From an uncultured Oscillospiraceae bacterium (GTDB lineage: Bacteria; Bacillota; Clostridia; Oscillospirales; Acutalibacteraceae), in contig URFL01000014.1 in assembly GCA_900547105.1 (NCBI GenBank), positions 1 through 41,820 of the forward strand: a DNA stretch of 41,820 nucleotides, written 5' to 3'. Positions 8,738-16,931 of this stretch are shown piece by piece. The notes under the pieces are model-generated. The model saw nothing but the letters and a program-made list of their open reading frames with translations. It was not told the DNA's origin and did not search any database. A program made the translations under genes and the position numbers. Numbering within the stretch: position 1 is the stretch's first letter; every line of letters starts with the position of its first letter.

Positions 8738-8998
8738 AAGCCTTCTCCTTGAGGTAATTCCCCCGCGCGCGGGGGAAATGTCGGCGCAGCCGACAAAAGG
8801 GGCCCGTCTTCGTGAGAAAAAGGTGCTGAGCACAGCGAAGCGGATGAGGTGTCAGAATACCATAAGATTTTAGCGATATAATAATTGCGAACATTTTTAG
8901 TATTGCGGGAAACCAATAGCACACTTTAATCCGTTGCTTTTCCACCTCATCCGTCACGACCTACGGTCGCGCCACCTTCCCCTCAAGGGGAAGGCTTG
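8738..8998. repeat. MITE-like palindromic element, family 1 (copy A)
   Basis: Long imperfect inverted-repeat arms: the left begins AAGCCTTCTCCTTGAGG and passes through GGTGCTGAGC to GCGGATGAGGTG; the right runs CACCTCATCCGTC to CCCCTCAAGGGGAAGGCTT. The left arm carries an extra GC-rich stem-loop module (about 8758-8815). The core of about 85 bp is A/T-rich. Related copies occur at 21876, 22914 and 40330. No open frame is present. It fills most of the gap between argF and nifJ. A fragment of the GAGCGAAGCGAAGAAT repeat follows in inverted orientation at about 9022-9042. Confidence 0.8.
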
Positions 8999-9062
8999 AG
9001 AAGTTTCTGCTAATTCTTTGTCATTCTTCGCTTCGCTCAGAATTTTCTCCTGCCGCACGCGG

Positions 9063-9098
9063 AAAAGCCCCCGAATCCGAAGATTCGGGGGCTTTTTT
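9063..9098 (-). terminator. nifJ terminator (bidirectional)
   Basis: A 13-bp stem AAGCCCCCGAATC/GATTCGGGGGCTT (9065-9094) with a 4-nt loop. T runs are available on both strands: six T on plus, four on minus. It lies 21 bp beyond the nifJ stop and would also block read-through from the arg side. Confidence 0.85.
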
Positions 9099-9118
9099 AC
9101 CGGCCGTTGATCCGGCTA

Positions 9119-12100
9119 TTATTTGTTGTTGTACAGCTGACCCAGCTTCTGCAGATAGGCATAGCGGTTGGTCGCGTTCTCTTCGGCCTTCTCGAACAGC
9201 ACTTCCGCGCGTTCCGGGAAGGAGCGAGTCAGCGAGTTATACCGCACTTCGCCCATGATGAAGTCGCGATACGGCGCCGTCGGAGCCTTGCTATCCAGCG
9301 TGAACGGCTCGTCCTTGCGAGGATCGAAGCGATAGGTGTGCCAGTAACCGGCCTCCACCGCTTTTTTCTCCTCCAGCTGAGAAATACCCATGCCGCCTTT
9401 GATACCATGGTTGATGCAGGGCGCATACGCGATGATCAGCGACGGACCCGGATAGGCCTCCGCCTCGCGGATGGCTTTCAGCGCCTGGTTCATATCCGAA
9501 CCCATGGCGATCTGCGCCACATACACATACCCATAGCTCATAGCGATCGAGCCGAGGTCTTTCTTCTTGGTGACCTTACCGGCCGCAGCGAACTGTGCCA
9601 CAGAACCGGTCGGGGTCGCTTTGGAAGCCTGACCACCGGTGTTGGAATACACTTCGGTATCGAACACCATCACATTGACATCCTCGCCGGACGCCAACAC
9701 ATGGTCCACGCCGCCGAAGCCGATATCATAGGCCCAGCCGTCGCCGCCGAACATCCAGAAGGATTTTTTCACCAGCAGGTCTTTGGCTTTCAGCGCCTCT
9801 TCCAGATCCGCTTTCAAACCGCAGGTGCAGGTGCTCGCCAGACGCTCCAGCGCGGGAACAACTTTCGCCGCCGCCGCTTTGGACGCTTCCGCGTCATCCT
9901 TGCCCGCCAGCCATTCGGCTGCCGCGGCTTTCAGCTCTTCGTCCTTCGCCTCTTCGGTGAACTTGGTCATCAGATCCACCAAACGGTTGCGGCGGGCGGT
10001 CACGCCCAGGAACATACCGTAGCCGTACTCGGCGTTATCCTCGAACAGCGAGTTCGCCCATGCAGGACCGTGACCCTCTTTGTTCACGGTGTAGGGAGTG
10101 GAGGGAGAAGAACCGCCCCAGATGGAAGAACAACCGGTGGCGTTGGCGATGTACATACGATCGCCGAACAGCTGGGTGACCAGCTTGGCATACGGGGTTT
10201 CACCGCAGCCGGCGCAGGCGCCCGAGAACTCCAGCAGCGGCTGACGCAGCTGGCTGCCCTTAACGGTGCTCGCCTTGAATTTCTCTTCCACTTCCGGTTT
10301 CACCGGCAGGTTATACGCATACAGGAACTTGTCCTCTTCGTCCAGCTGGGTATCCAGCGGTTTCATAACCAGCGCTTTTTCGCCCTTCATACCCGGGCAC
10401 ATGGTGGCGCAGGAGCCGCAGCCCGTGCAGTCCAAAGACGACACGGTCATGCTGAACTGATAGCCCGGCATACCGGTCGCGGGTTTCATCTTCATGCCTT
10501 CGGGAGCGTTCTTGACCTCTTCCTCGTTCATGATGATCGGACGGATGCACGCGTGCGGACATACAAACGAGCAGAAGTTACACTGGATGCAGTTTTCCGG
10601 CAGCCAGCAGGGAACATCCACCGCGATGCCGCGTTTCTCATAAGCTGCCGAGCCCAGCGGAACGGTACCGTCAGCGTTCTCCACAAAGGTGGACACCGGC
10701 AGCTTGTCGCCCTGCTGTTTGTTGATCGGTTTCAGGATGTTTTCGATGTAATCCTTGATCTCGGGACGACCGGTATCCGCCATCTCCTGCACCGCGCCGT
10801 CTTCGGCTTTCGCCCATTCCTTCGGCACTTTGACCTTGCGGACTTCTTTCACACCGCACTCGATGGCGTTGTGGTTCATCTGCACGATCGCTTCGCCCTT
10901 CTTGGAGTAGGACTTGGTCGCCGCTTCCTTCATGAACTTCACCGCGTCATCCACCGGGATAACCTTGGCGAGTTTGAAGAACGCCGCCTGCAGGATGGTG
11001 TTGGTGCGGTTGCCCAGACCCAGACCCTTGGCGAGATGCGTTGCGTCGATGGTGTAGAATTTGATGTCGTTTTTCGCGATATAGCGTTTCATCGCCGCCG
11101 GCAGGTGTTTATCCAGCTCTTCGTCGTTCCACGAGCAGTTCAGCAGGAAGGTGCCGCCGGGTTTGATATCGGTGACCATATCGTATTTGTCCACATAGGA
11201 CGGGTTGTGGCATGCCACAAAGTCCGCCTTGTTGACGAGATAGGTGGATTTGATCGGTTTTTTACCAAAACGCAGGTGGGAGATGGTGACACCGCCCGAT
11301 TTTTTCGAGTCATAGGAGAAATAGCCCTGCGCATACATATCGGTGTGGTCACCGATAATTTTGATGGAGTTTTTGTTCGCGCCGACCGTACCGTCGGAGC
11401 CCAGACCCCAGAATTTGCAGGAGTGGGTGCCCTTCGGGGTGGTATCCGGATTCTCTTTCACCTTCAGCGACAGTTTGGTCACATCGTCTTCGATGCCGAT
11501 GGTGAACTGTTTCTTCGGGCGAGAAGCTTCCATGTTGCGATACACAGACACGATCTGCCCGGGAGTGGTATCCTTGGAACCCAGACCGTAACGACCGGTG
11601 TACACCGGCACGCTCTCGTATTTGGAGCCTTTCAGCGCCGCGCAAACATCCAGGAACAGCGGTTCGCCCATGGAGCCCGGCTCCTTGGTGCGATCCAGCA
11701 CCGAGATGGTTTCCACCGTCTTGGGCAGCGCCGCGATCAGGTGTTTCGCCGAGAACGGACGATACAGGCGGACCTTGATCAGACCCACTTTGTCGCCGGC
11801 GGCGTTCATGTGGTCCACCGTCTCCTCGATGGTCTCACATACAGAACCCATCGCGATGATGACGCGTTTCGCGTCGCGGGGACCATAGTAGTTGAACAGT
11901 TTGTAGTTGGTACCGATCTTTTTGTTGACCTGGTTCATGTAATCTTCCACGATGTCCGGGATCGCGTTGTAGTAGCTGTTCGCCGCCTCGCGCGCCTGGA
12001 AGAAGATATCCGGGTTCTGAGCGGTACCGCGCTGCACCGGATGCTCCGGATTCAGCGCGTGTTTGCGGAAACGATCCACCGCATCCCAATCCACCATGTC

Positions 12101-12676
12101 TTTCAGATCGTCGTAATCCCACACTTCGATCTTCTGGATCTCGTGAGAGGTACGGAAACCATCAAAGAAGTGGATGAAGGGCACGCGGCCTTTCAGCGTG
12201 GACAGGTGCGCCACAGCGCCGAGATCCATGACTTCCTGCACGCTGGACGAACATAGCATCGCATAGCCCGTCTGGCGGCAAGCATAGATATCCGAGTGGT
12301 CACCGAAGATGGACAGCGCATGAGACGCCAGCGCACGCGCCGACACATGGATCACGTTGGGCAGCAATTCGCCCGCGATCTTGTACATATTCGGGATCAT
12401 CAGCAGCAAGCCCTGCGAAGCGGTGTAGGTGGTGGTCAGCGCGCCCGCGGCCAGCGAGCCGTGAACCGCACCGGCAGCGCCGGCTTCCGACTGCATTTCC
12501 GCCACTTTGACCGGACGGCCAAACAGGTTTTTCTGTCCGGCAGCCGACCAAACGTCGGTCACTTCCGCCATAACGGAAGAAGGGGTGATGGGGTAGATGG
12601 CAGCAACATCGGTGAACGCATAGGAAACATGCGCGGCGGCGTTGTTACCATCCATGGTCTTTTTCTTTCTTGCCAT
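9119..12676 (-). CDS. nifJ: Pyruvate:ferredoxin (flavodoxin) oxidoreductase, single-chain
   Basis: Oxidatively decarboxylates pyruvate to acetyl-CoA and CO2, reducing ferredoxin. It is the central anaerobic route from glycolysis to acetyl-CoA. The 1185-residue product is full length. It has the N-terminal domain with YPITPSS, a CoA/transketolase C-terminal-like region, and a two-cluster ferredoxin module: CIQCNFCSFVCP near residue 697 and CTGCGSCATMCP near 748. The C-terminal TPP domain has GACAGCGETPY and GDGWAYDIG near 977, with further cluster cysteines. The ATG at 12676 follows AAAGGAGG at 9-nt spacing. It is monocistronic and oxygen-sensitive by family, fitting a strict anaerobe. Confidence 0.97.
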   Translation of the reverse strand: MARKKKTMDGNNAAAHVSYAFTDVAAIYPITPSSVMAEVTDVWSAAGQKNLFGRPVKVAEMQSEAGAAGAVHGSLAAGALTTTYTASQGLLLMIPNMYKIAGELLPNVIHVSARALASHALSIFGDHSDIYACRQTGYAMLCSSSVQEVMDLGAVAHLSTLKGRVPFIHFFDGFRTSHEIQKIEVWDYDDLKDMVDWDAVDRFRKHALNPEHPVQRGTAQNPDIFFQAREAANSYYNAIPDIVEDYMNQVNKKIGTNYKLFNYYGPRDAKRVIIAMGSVCETIEETVDHMNAAGDKVGLIKVRLYRPFSAKHLIAALPKTVETISVLDRTKEPGSMGEPLFLDVCAALKGSKYESVPVYTGRYGLGSKDTTPGQIVSVYRNMEASRPKKQFTIGIEDDVTKLSLKVKENPDTTPKGTHSCKFWGLGSDGTVGANKNSIKIIGDHTDMYAQGYFSYDSKKSGGVTISHLRFGKKPIKSTYLVNKADFVACHNPSYVDKYDMVTDIKPGGTFLLNCSWNDEELDKHLPAAMKRYIAKNDIKFYTIDATHLAKGLGLGNRTNTILQAAFFKLAKVIPVDDAVKFMKEAATKSYSKKGEAIVQMNHNAIECGVKEVRKVKVPKEWAKAEDGAVQEMADTGRPEIKDYIENILKPINKQQGDKLPVSTFVENADGTVPLGSAAYEKRGIAVDVPCWLPENCIQCNFCSFVCPHACIRPIIMNEEEVKNAPEGMKMKPATGMPGYQFSMTVSSLDCTGCGSCATMCPGMKGEKALVMKPLDTQLDEEDKFLYAYNLPVKPEVEEKFKASTVKGSQLRQPLLEFSGACAGCGETPYAKLVTQLFGDRMYIANATGCSSIWGGSSPSTPYTVNKEGHGPAWANSLFEDNAEYGYGMFLGVTARRNRLVDLMTKFTEEAKDEELKAAAAEWLAGKDDAEASKAAAAKVVPALERLASTCTCGLKADLEEALKAKDLLVKKSFWMFGGDGWAYDIGFGGVDHVLASGEDVNVMVFDTEVYSNTGGQASKATPTGSVAQFAAAGKVTKKKDLGSIAMSYGYVYVAQIAMGSDMNQALKAIREAEAYPGPSLIIAYAPCINHGIKGGMGISQLEEKKAVEAGYWHTYRFDPRKDEPFTLDSKAPTAPYRDFIMGEVRYNSLTRSFPERAEVLFEKAEENATNRYAYLQKLGQLYNNK

Positions 12677-12750
12677 GAAAAGTTTCCTCCTTTATAAGGA
12701 TAAGATACCAAAAACCAGCGGCGTCGATTTTTTGTTTGACGCACAACTCT

Positions 12751-12779
12751 ATACTATCACTTTTACCGGGCGGTGTAAA
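12751..12779 (-). promoter_or_regulatory. nifJ promoter
   Basis: TTTACA (12774-12779), a 17-bp spacer and TAGTAT (12751-12756) on the minus strand, about 75 bp upstream of the nifJ start. The downstream leader is A/T-rich and shows no clear operator. Confidence 0.65.
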
Positions 12780-12876
12780 GATTGAATTTTCGGTTTTGCT
12801 GTTTTTTTCGCGATTTTTGACCCACCTTTTTTCCTTGCGTCCGGCGGGTTTGCGGGCTTTTTCAAAAAACAAGTGG

Positions 12877-12905
12877 TTGACATTTGCCTAAAAATCTTCT
12901 ATTAT
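12877..12905 (+). promoter_or_regulatory. Promoter of the CNNM/CorC-type gene
   Basis: TTGACA (12877-12882), a 17-bp spacer and TATTAT (12900-12905). The start point would be near 12912, leaving about 40 nt before the start codon. It is divergent from the nifJ promoter. Confidence 0.85.
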
Positions 12906-12950
12906 AGAAAATGCAATATTTTACACCTTTGAAAGGGGCGATATGTTCTT

Positions 12951-14336
12951 ATGATGGACGCAGACCCTCCCCCTACGGGCAATTTGGCGCTGCAGCTGTT
13001 GCTGCTGCTGGCACTGATTTTGTGCAACGCCTTTTTTGCCGCGTCGGAGATCGCGATCATTTCTCTGAACGACAGTAAAATCCGCAAAATGGCCGAGGAC
13101 GGCCACAAAAAAGCACGGTTGGTGCTGGCACTGACCGAGGATTCCTCCCGCTTTTTGGCGACCATCCAGATCGGCGTCACGCTGGCGGGGTTCTTCACCT
13201 CGGCGTTGGCTGCCCAATCGATGGCCGAACCGTTTTCGGCGTGGCTGCAAAGCGTGATCCCCGCTGCCAAAGCGCACGGCGAGCTGCTGTTTTCCATCAG
13301 CACGGTGCTGATCACGCTGCTGATGTCGTATTTCACGCTGGTGCTGGGCGAGCTGGTGCCCAAGCGCATCGCGATGCAAAAGACCGAATCCATCGCTTTT
13401 GGGGTGGCACCGGTGCTGCGCGCGATCGCCGTTATCACCAAGCCGTTTGTCAAGCTGTTGTCCGCCTCCACCAATCTGGTAGTGCGCCTGTTCGGGCTGG
13501 ATCCCCACGCCGATGAAGAGGAAGTCACCGAAGAAGAAATTCGGATGATGGTGGATGTGGGCGAAGAAAAAGGTGTGATCGAGGGCAGCCAAAAGGAAAT
13601 GATCAACAACATTTTCGAGTTTGACGACATCACCGCTGAGGACATTATGACCCCCCGCACCGACCTGTCGGCGCTGGATGTGACCGACCCGCTGGACGAA
13701 GCGCTGCAAATGGCGGTGGACGAGGGCTACTCGCGCCTGCCGGTGTATGAAGAGGATATCGACCACATCATCGGCGTTTTGTACATCAAAGACCTGCTGC
13801 CCTATGTGGGGCGCACGGTGCCGGACGGCGTGTCCATCCGGCTGCTGATGCGGGATGCCTACTTTGTGCCGGGCACCAAGCGCTGCGGCGAGCTGTTTAC
13901 CGAAATGACCGAAAAGCACACCCAAATGGCGGTGGTGGTGGACGAATACGGCGGCGTTGCCGGTATCGTCACCATGGAAGATCTGCTGGAATCCATTGTG
14001 GGCAACATTCAGGACGAATTTGACCACGAGGAGGAAGAGGTGCGCCAAACCGGCGAAAACTCGTTTGAGGTGGACGGCTCCATTGATATGGACGAGTTGG
14101 AAGATCTGCTGCACACCCACTTCCCCGAAGGCGATTTTGATACGCTGGCGGGATTTATTCTGGACGAGCTGGGGCGGGTTCCCGGCGAGGACGAACATCC
14201 CGAGGTGGTATTCCGCGATTTCACCTTCACGGTGCTGCAGGTGGAGGACCGCCGCATTGAGCGGGTGCGCATCGTGCGCTGTCCGGTGGAAACGCCGCCG
14301 GACGAAGACGAAAACGCCAAAAAAGAGAACGATTAA
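12951..14336 (+). CDS. CNNM/CorC (TlyC-type) CBS-domain membrane transporter-like protein
   Basis: The product has 461 residues. The N-terminal DUF21/CNNM domain has hydrophobic segments at about residues 10-32, 60-85, 100-125 and 140-165 and contains the ASEIAIISLND motif. A CBS pair follows (about 220-340, with TPRTDLSALDV and VVVDEYGGVAGIVTMED). The C-terminal CorC/HlyC domain (about 365-445) contains GSIDMDELEDLL and DTLAGFILDELG. The family is linked to Mg2+/Co2+ export or divalent cation homeostasis; the old name hemolysin is misleading. The start at 12951 overlaps the stop of a three-codon frame (ATG at 12943) that lies closer to the GAAAGGGG site. The next Met codon, 12954, is an alternative start. 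Confidence 0.9.
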   Translation: MMDADPPPTGNLALQLLLLLALILCNAFFAASEIAIISLNDSKIRKMAEDGHKKARLVLALTEDSSRFLATIQIGVTLAGFFTSALAAQSMAEPFSAWLQSVIPAAKAHGELLFSISTVLITLLMSYFTLVLGELVPKRIAMQKTESIAFGVAPVLRAIAVITKPFVKLLSASTNLVVRLFGLDPHADEEEVTEEEIRMMVDVGEEKGVIEGSQKEMINNIFEFDDITAEDIMTPRTDLSALDVTDPLDEALQMAVDEGYSRLPVYEEDIDHIIGVLYIKDLLPYVGRTVPDGVSIRLLMRDAYFVPGTKRCGELFTEMTEKHTQMAVVVDEYGGVAGIVTMEDLLESIVGNIQDEFDHEEEEVRQTGENSFEVDGSIDMDELEDLLHTHFPEGDFDTLAGFILDELGRVPGEDEHPEVVFRDFTFTVLQVEDRRIERVRIVRCPVETPPDEDENAKKEND

Positions 14337-14340
14337 CCAT

Positions 14341-14374
14341 AAAAAGCCGCCTGACCCCGCAGGGTCAGGCGGCT
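14341..14374 (-). terminator. nadBC terminator
   Basis: A 13-bp stem AGCCGCCTGACCC/GGGTCAGGCGGCT with a 4-nt loop. The T run lies only on the minus-strand exit side (TTTTT), so it terminates transcripts coming from nadC. Confidence 0.85.
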
Positions 14375-14386
14375 GCTATATGCGAC

Positions 14387-14424
14387 AAAGCCGATCGGCG
14401 GAGCATTCCGCTGACCGGCTTTTT
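14387..14424 (+). terminator. Terminator of the CNNM/CorC-type gene
   Basis: A 16-bp stem starting AAAGCCG and ending CGGCTTT, with one mismatch and one G-T pair and a GCAT loop, followed by T residues. With the neighbouring minus-strand hairpin it separates two convergent transcripts. Confidence 0.8.
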
Positions 14425-14441
14425 GGATTTATAGGATACCA

Positions 14442-15275
14442 TCAGCCGATGCGCATGGAAATATCCATCGCGGTGACCGAATGGGTGAGCGCGCCGATCG
14501 AGATGATGTCCACGCCGGTTTCGGCAACGGCGCGCAGCGTCGCGGCAGTGATGCCGCCGCTCGCCTCCAGCAGCGCGCGGTCGTTCACCAGCTGTACCGC
14601 CTGCGCCATATCCTCGCAGGACATATTGTCCAGCATGATCACATCCGCGCCCGCGTCCAGCGCCTGCTGCACTTCATGCAGATCGCGCGTTTCCACTTCC
14701 AGCTTGACCATATGCCCCAGCCGGCCGCGAATTTGTGCCACCGCCTGCGGAATACCGCCCGCCGCGTCGATGTGGTTGTCTTTCAACATCGCGCCGTCCG
14801 ACAGGTTAAACCGGTGGTTTTTGCCGCCGCCCACCGTGACGGCATATTTTTGCAGCGCCCGCATACCCGGCAGCGTTTTGCGGGTATCGGTGATGGCAGC
14901 GCGGGTGCCTTTCACCAGCTCCACCGCCTCGCGGGTGGCGGTCGCCACGCCGGACATATGCTGCAGCAGATTCAGCGCCGTGCGCTCGCCCTTGAGCAGC
15001 GCGCGGGTGTATCCCTCAAACTCCGCGATCAGATCGCCCTTGTGCACATCCGCACCCTCGGGAATATGCACCGTCACCTGCACGGTGTCATCCAGCAGCC
15101 GGAACACCCGCAGCGCAACCTCCAATCCGCACAGCACCCCGTCCGCTTTTGCGACAAACCGCGCTTTGGTGCGCGCCGTTTCCGGAATCATCAGGTCGGT
15201 GGTGGTGTCGATATAGTTGATATCCTCGGTCAGTGCGGTTTTGATGAGATCATCCACATAAAATTGCGGTAACAT
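14442..15275 (-). CDS. nadC: Nicotinate-nucleotide pyrophosphorylase (carboxylating), quinolinate phosphoribosyltransferase
   Basis: Converts quinolinate and PRPP to nicotinate mononucleotide, CO2 and PPi in de novo NAD synthesis. The 277-residue product has TALTEDINYIDTTTD near the N-terminus, TRKTLPGMRALQKYAVTVGGG in the middle (the substrate and phosphoribosyl region), the sequence HRFNLSDGAMLKDNH, and EASGGI toward the C-terminus. These are family hallmarks. The start ATG lies 3 nt after the nadB stop, with AAAGGGGAATG inside the end of nadB, so translation is probably coupled. Confidence 0.96.
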   Translation of the reverse strand: MLPQFYVDDLIKTALTEDINYIDTTTDLMIPETARTKARFVAKADGVLCGLEVALRVFRLLDDTVQVTVHIPEGADVHKGDLIAEFEGYTRALLKGERTALNLLQHMSGVATATREAVELVKGTRAAITDTRKTLPGMRALQKYAVTVGGGKNHRFNLSDGAMLKDNHIDAAGGIPQAVAQIRGRLGHMVKLEVETRDLHEVQQALDAGADVIMLDNMSCEDMAQAVQLVNDRALLEASGGITAATLRAVAETGVDIISIGALTHSVTAMDISMRIG

Positions 15276-15278
15276 GGG

Positions 15279-16754
15279 TCATTCCCCTTTCTGCTGGCGG
15301 GATTCCATCACTTCCCGCAAAATAATGGTACAAACCGTTGCCAGGCTCTTCGCCTCGATATAATCGGCGGTCAGCGCATAATCGCCGGTGCGCAGCGTGT
15401 GCAGGATCTCCTCGGCACGCGCCAAGCCCTTTTCCACCTCGTCATAATCCGGGATCACAAACCACGCTTTTTGCATGATGTTGCGGATCTCGGTGCGATA
15501 GCCGGGTTCCAGCGCGCGGTCGCCGCCGGGTGCCGCCGGAGCCGGGGTGGTGACCCCGCTCTTTTCGTGCCGCAGCCGCCGGCTGATATCGTAGGTGCAG
15601 CGGCGCGAGAACACCAGCGCTTCCAGCAGCGAGTTGCTCGCCAGCCGGTTTTGGCCGTGCACGCCGGTGTGCGAGCATTCGCCCGCGGCATACAGCCGAT
15701 CCACCGTGGTGTCGCCGTAGACATTCACATCAATGCCGCCCATCAGATAGTGCTGGCAGGGGAACACCGGAATCCATTCGCGGGTGATGTCCACGCCCTC
15801 TTCCAGACAGCGGCTGTAAATCATCGGGAACCGGTTTTTGATAAATTCCGGACCCCGCGCGGTGATATCCAGATAGAATTTTTCGCTGCCGGTGCGGGCG
15901 GCCTCCTGCATGATGCAGCGGGACACCACATCGCGGGGCGCCAGCTCGCCGCGCTCGTCGTAGCGAGGCATAAACCGCTCGCCGTCGCAATTCAGCAGCA
16001 GCGCGCCCTCGCCGCGCACCGCTTCCGAGATCAGGAACCGCTCGCGACCGGTTTCCGCTGCGAAAGCGGTGGGGTGGAACTGCACCAGCCGCAGATTTTT
16101 GATGCGCGCGCCCAGCTCATACGCCAGTGTGATACCGTCGCCGGTGGCGATGGCGGAGTTGGTGGTGTAGGGATACACCCGCCCGATGCCGCCGGTGCAC
16201 AGGATGCAGTAGGAACAACTCACCGTTTTGTATTCTCCGTTTTGCAGCAAGCCCGCCCAAAAGCCGCCCTCCTGCGGAGTCAGCGTGACCAGCTGGGTCC
16301 AATCCATAATGGTCACATTGTCGTGCGTTTGCACCGCCGCCATCAGCTTTTCGGTGATCTCGCGACCGGTGGAATCCTTGTGGTGCAGAATACGGCGGCG
16401 GGAATGGCCACCCTCCAGCGTCATGGAGATGTGATGGGCTTCGTCGGTATCAAAATCCACCCCGATCTCTTTCATCAAACGCAGCACATCCTCCGGTCCC
16501 TCGTTGACCAGAATTTCCAGACTGCGCAGGTCGTTTTTATAGCCGCCCGCGATCAACGTATCCGCGATGTGCAGCCGATAATCGTCGTGCTCCTTGTCCA
16601 CCACGGCGGCGACACCGCCCTGCGCCAAAAAGCTGTTGCACAGGGTGGATTCCCGCTTGGACAACACCAGCACCCGCACATCCGGCGCAAAGTTCAGCGC
16701 GGCATACAGTCCCGCCACGCCTGTTCCGGCGATCAATACATCATAATCGTTCAT
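15279..16754 (-). CDS. nadB: L-aspartate oxidase
   Basis: FAD enzyme that oxidises aspartate to iminoaspartate, which quinolinate synthase (NadA) then uses. The product has 491 residues. The FAD fold starts at once with VLIAGTGVAGLYAAL (residues 6-20). The segment SFLAQGGVAAV, the fumarate-reductase-family motif EGGHSRRRILHHKD, and GGIDVNVYGDTTVDRLYAAGECS followed by GQNRLASNSLLEALVF identify the family. Fumarate can serve as electron acceptor, which suits an anaerobe. The ATG follows AGAAGGGA. It is the first gene of nadBC. nadA is not in this window. Confidence 0.96.
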   Translation of the reverse strand: MNDYDVLIAGTGVAGLYAALNFAPDVRVLVLSKRESTLCNSFLAQGGVAAVVDKEHDDYRLHIADTLIAGGYKNDLRSLEILVNEGPEDVLRLMKEIGVDFDTDEAHHISMTLEGGHSRRRILHHKDSTGREITEKLMAAVQTHDNVTIMDWTQLVTLTPQEGGFWAGLLQNGEYKTVSCSYCILCTGGIGRVYPYTTNSAIATGDGITLAYELGARIKNLRLVQFHPTAFAAETGRERFLISEAVRGEGALLLNCDGERFMPRYDERGELAPRDVVSRCIMQEAARTGSEKFYLDITARGPEFIKNRFPMIYSRCLEEGVDITREWIPVFPCQHYLMGGIDVNVYGDTTVDRLYAAGECSHTGVHGQNRLASNSLLEALVFSRRCTYDISRRLRHEKSGVTTPAPAAPGGDRALEPGYRTEIRNIMQKAWFVIPDYDEVEKGLARAEEILHTLRTGDYALTADYIEAKSLATVCTIILREVMESRQQKGE

Positions 16755-16802
16755 AGCGATCCCTTCTTGTTTTCCGTTATCGGTAAAATATAGTTATGGG
16801 CT

Positions 16803-16831
16803 ATTATACCACTTTTTGTCGAAAAAGAAAA
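16803..16831 (-). promoter_or_regulatory. Probable nadB promoter
   Basis: A perfect TATAAT (16803-16808) on the minus strand, with a weak -35 (TTTTCT) 17 bp upstream. The leader is about 45 nt. I see no clear NiaR-type operator. Confidence 0.5.
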
Positions 16832-16882
16832 CAGTTTTTCCGCGCCGCGCAAAATCCGTCGCCCCAAACGCGAAGAATGCGC

Positions 16883-16910
16883 TGGATTTTGTTCGATTGT
16901 GTGGTATACT
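16883..16910 (+). promoter_or_regulatory. Probable hflX promoter
   Basis: TATACT (16905-16910) preceded by a poor -35 (TGGATT, 16883-16888). The GGAGGG ribosome binding site begins 10 nt later, so the leader would be very short. Confidence 0.45.
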
Positions 16911-16931
16911 AGTACCAAAAGGAGGGACGGC

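Noticed and set aside
9107..12256. A 1049-codon open frame antisense to nifJ
   Set aside because: It mirrors the codon pattern of nifJ in a GC-rich gene, its translation is rich in His/Arg/Gln/Phe without domain motifs, and nifJ on the other strand is unmistakable.
14341..14374. Reading this hairpin as the terminator of the plus-strand CNNM/CorC-type gene
   Set aside because: On plus it is preceded by A and not followed by T; the T run exists only for minus-strand transcripts. The plus-strand terminator is the next hairpin at 14387-14424.
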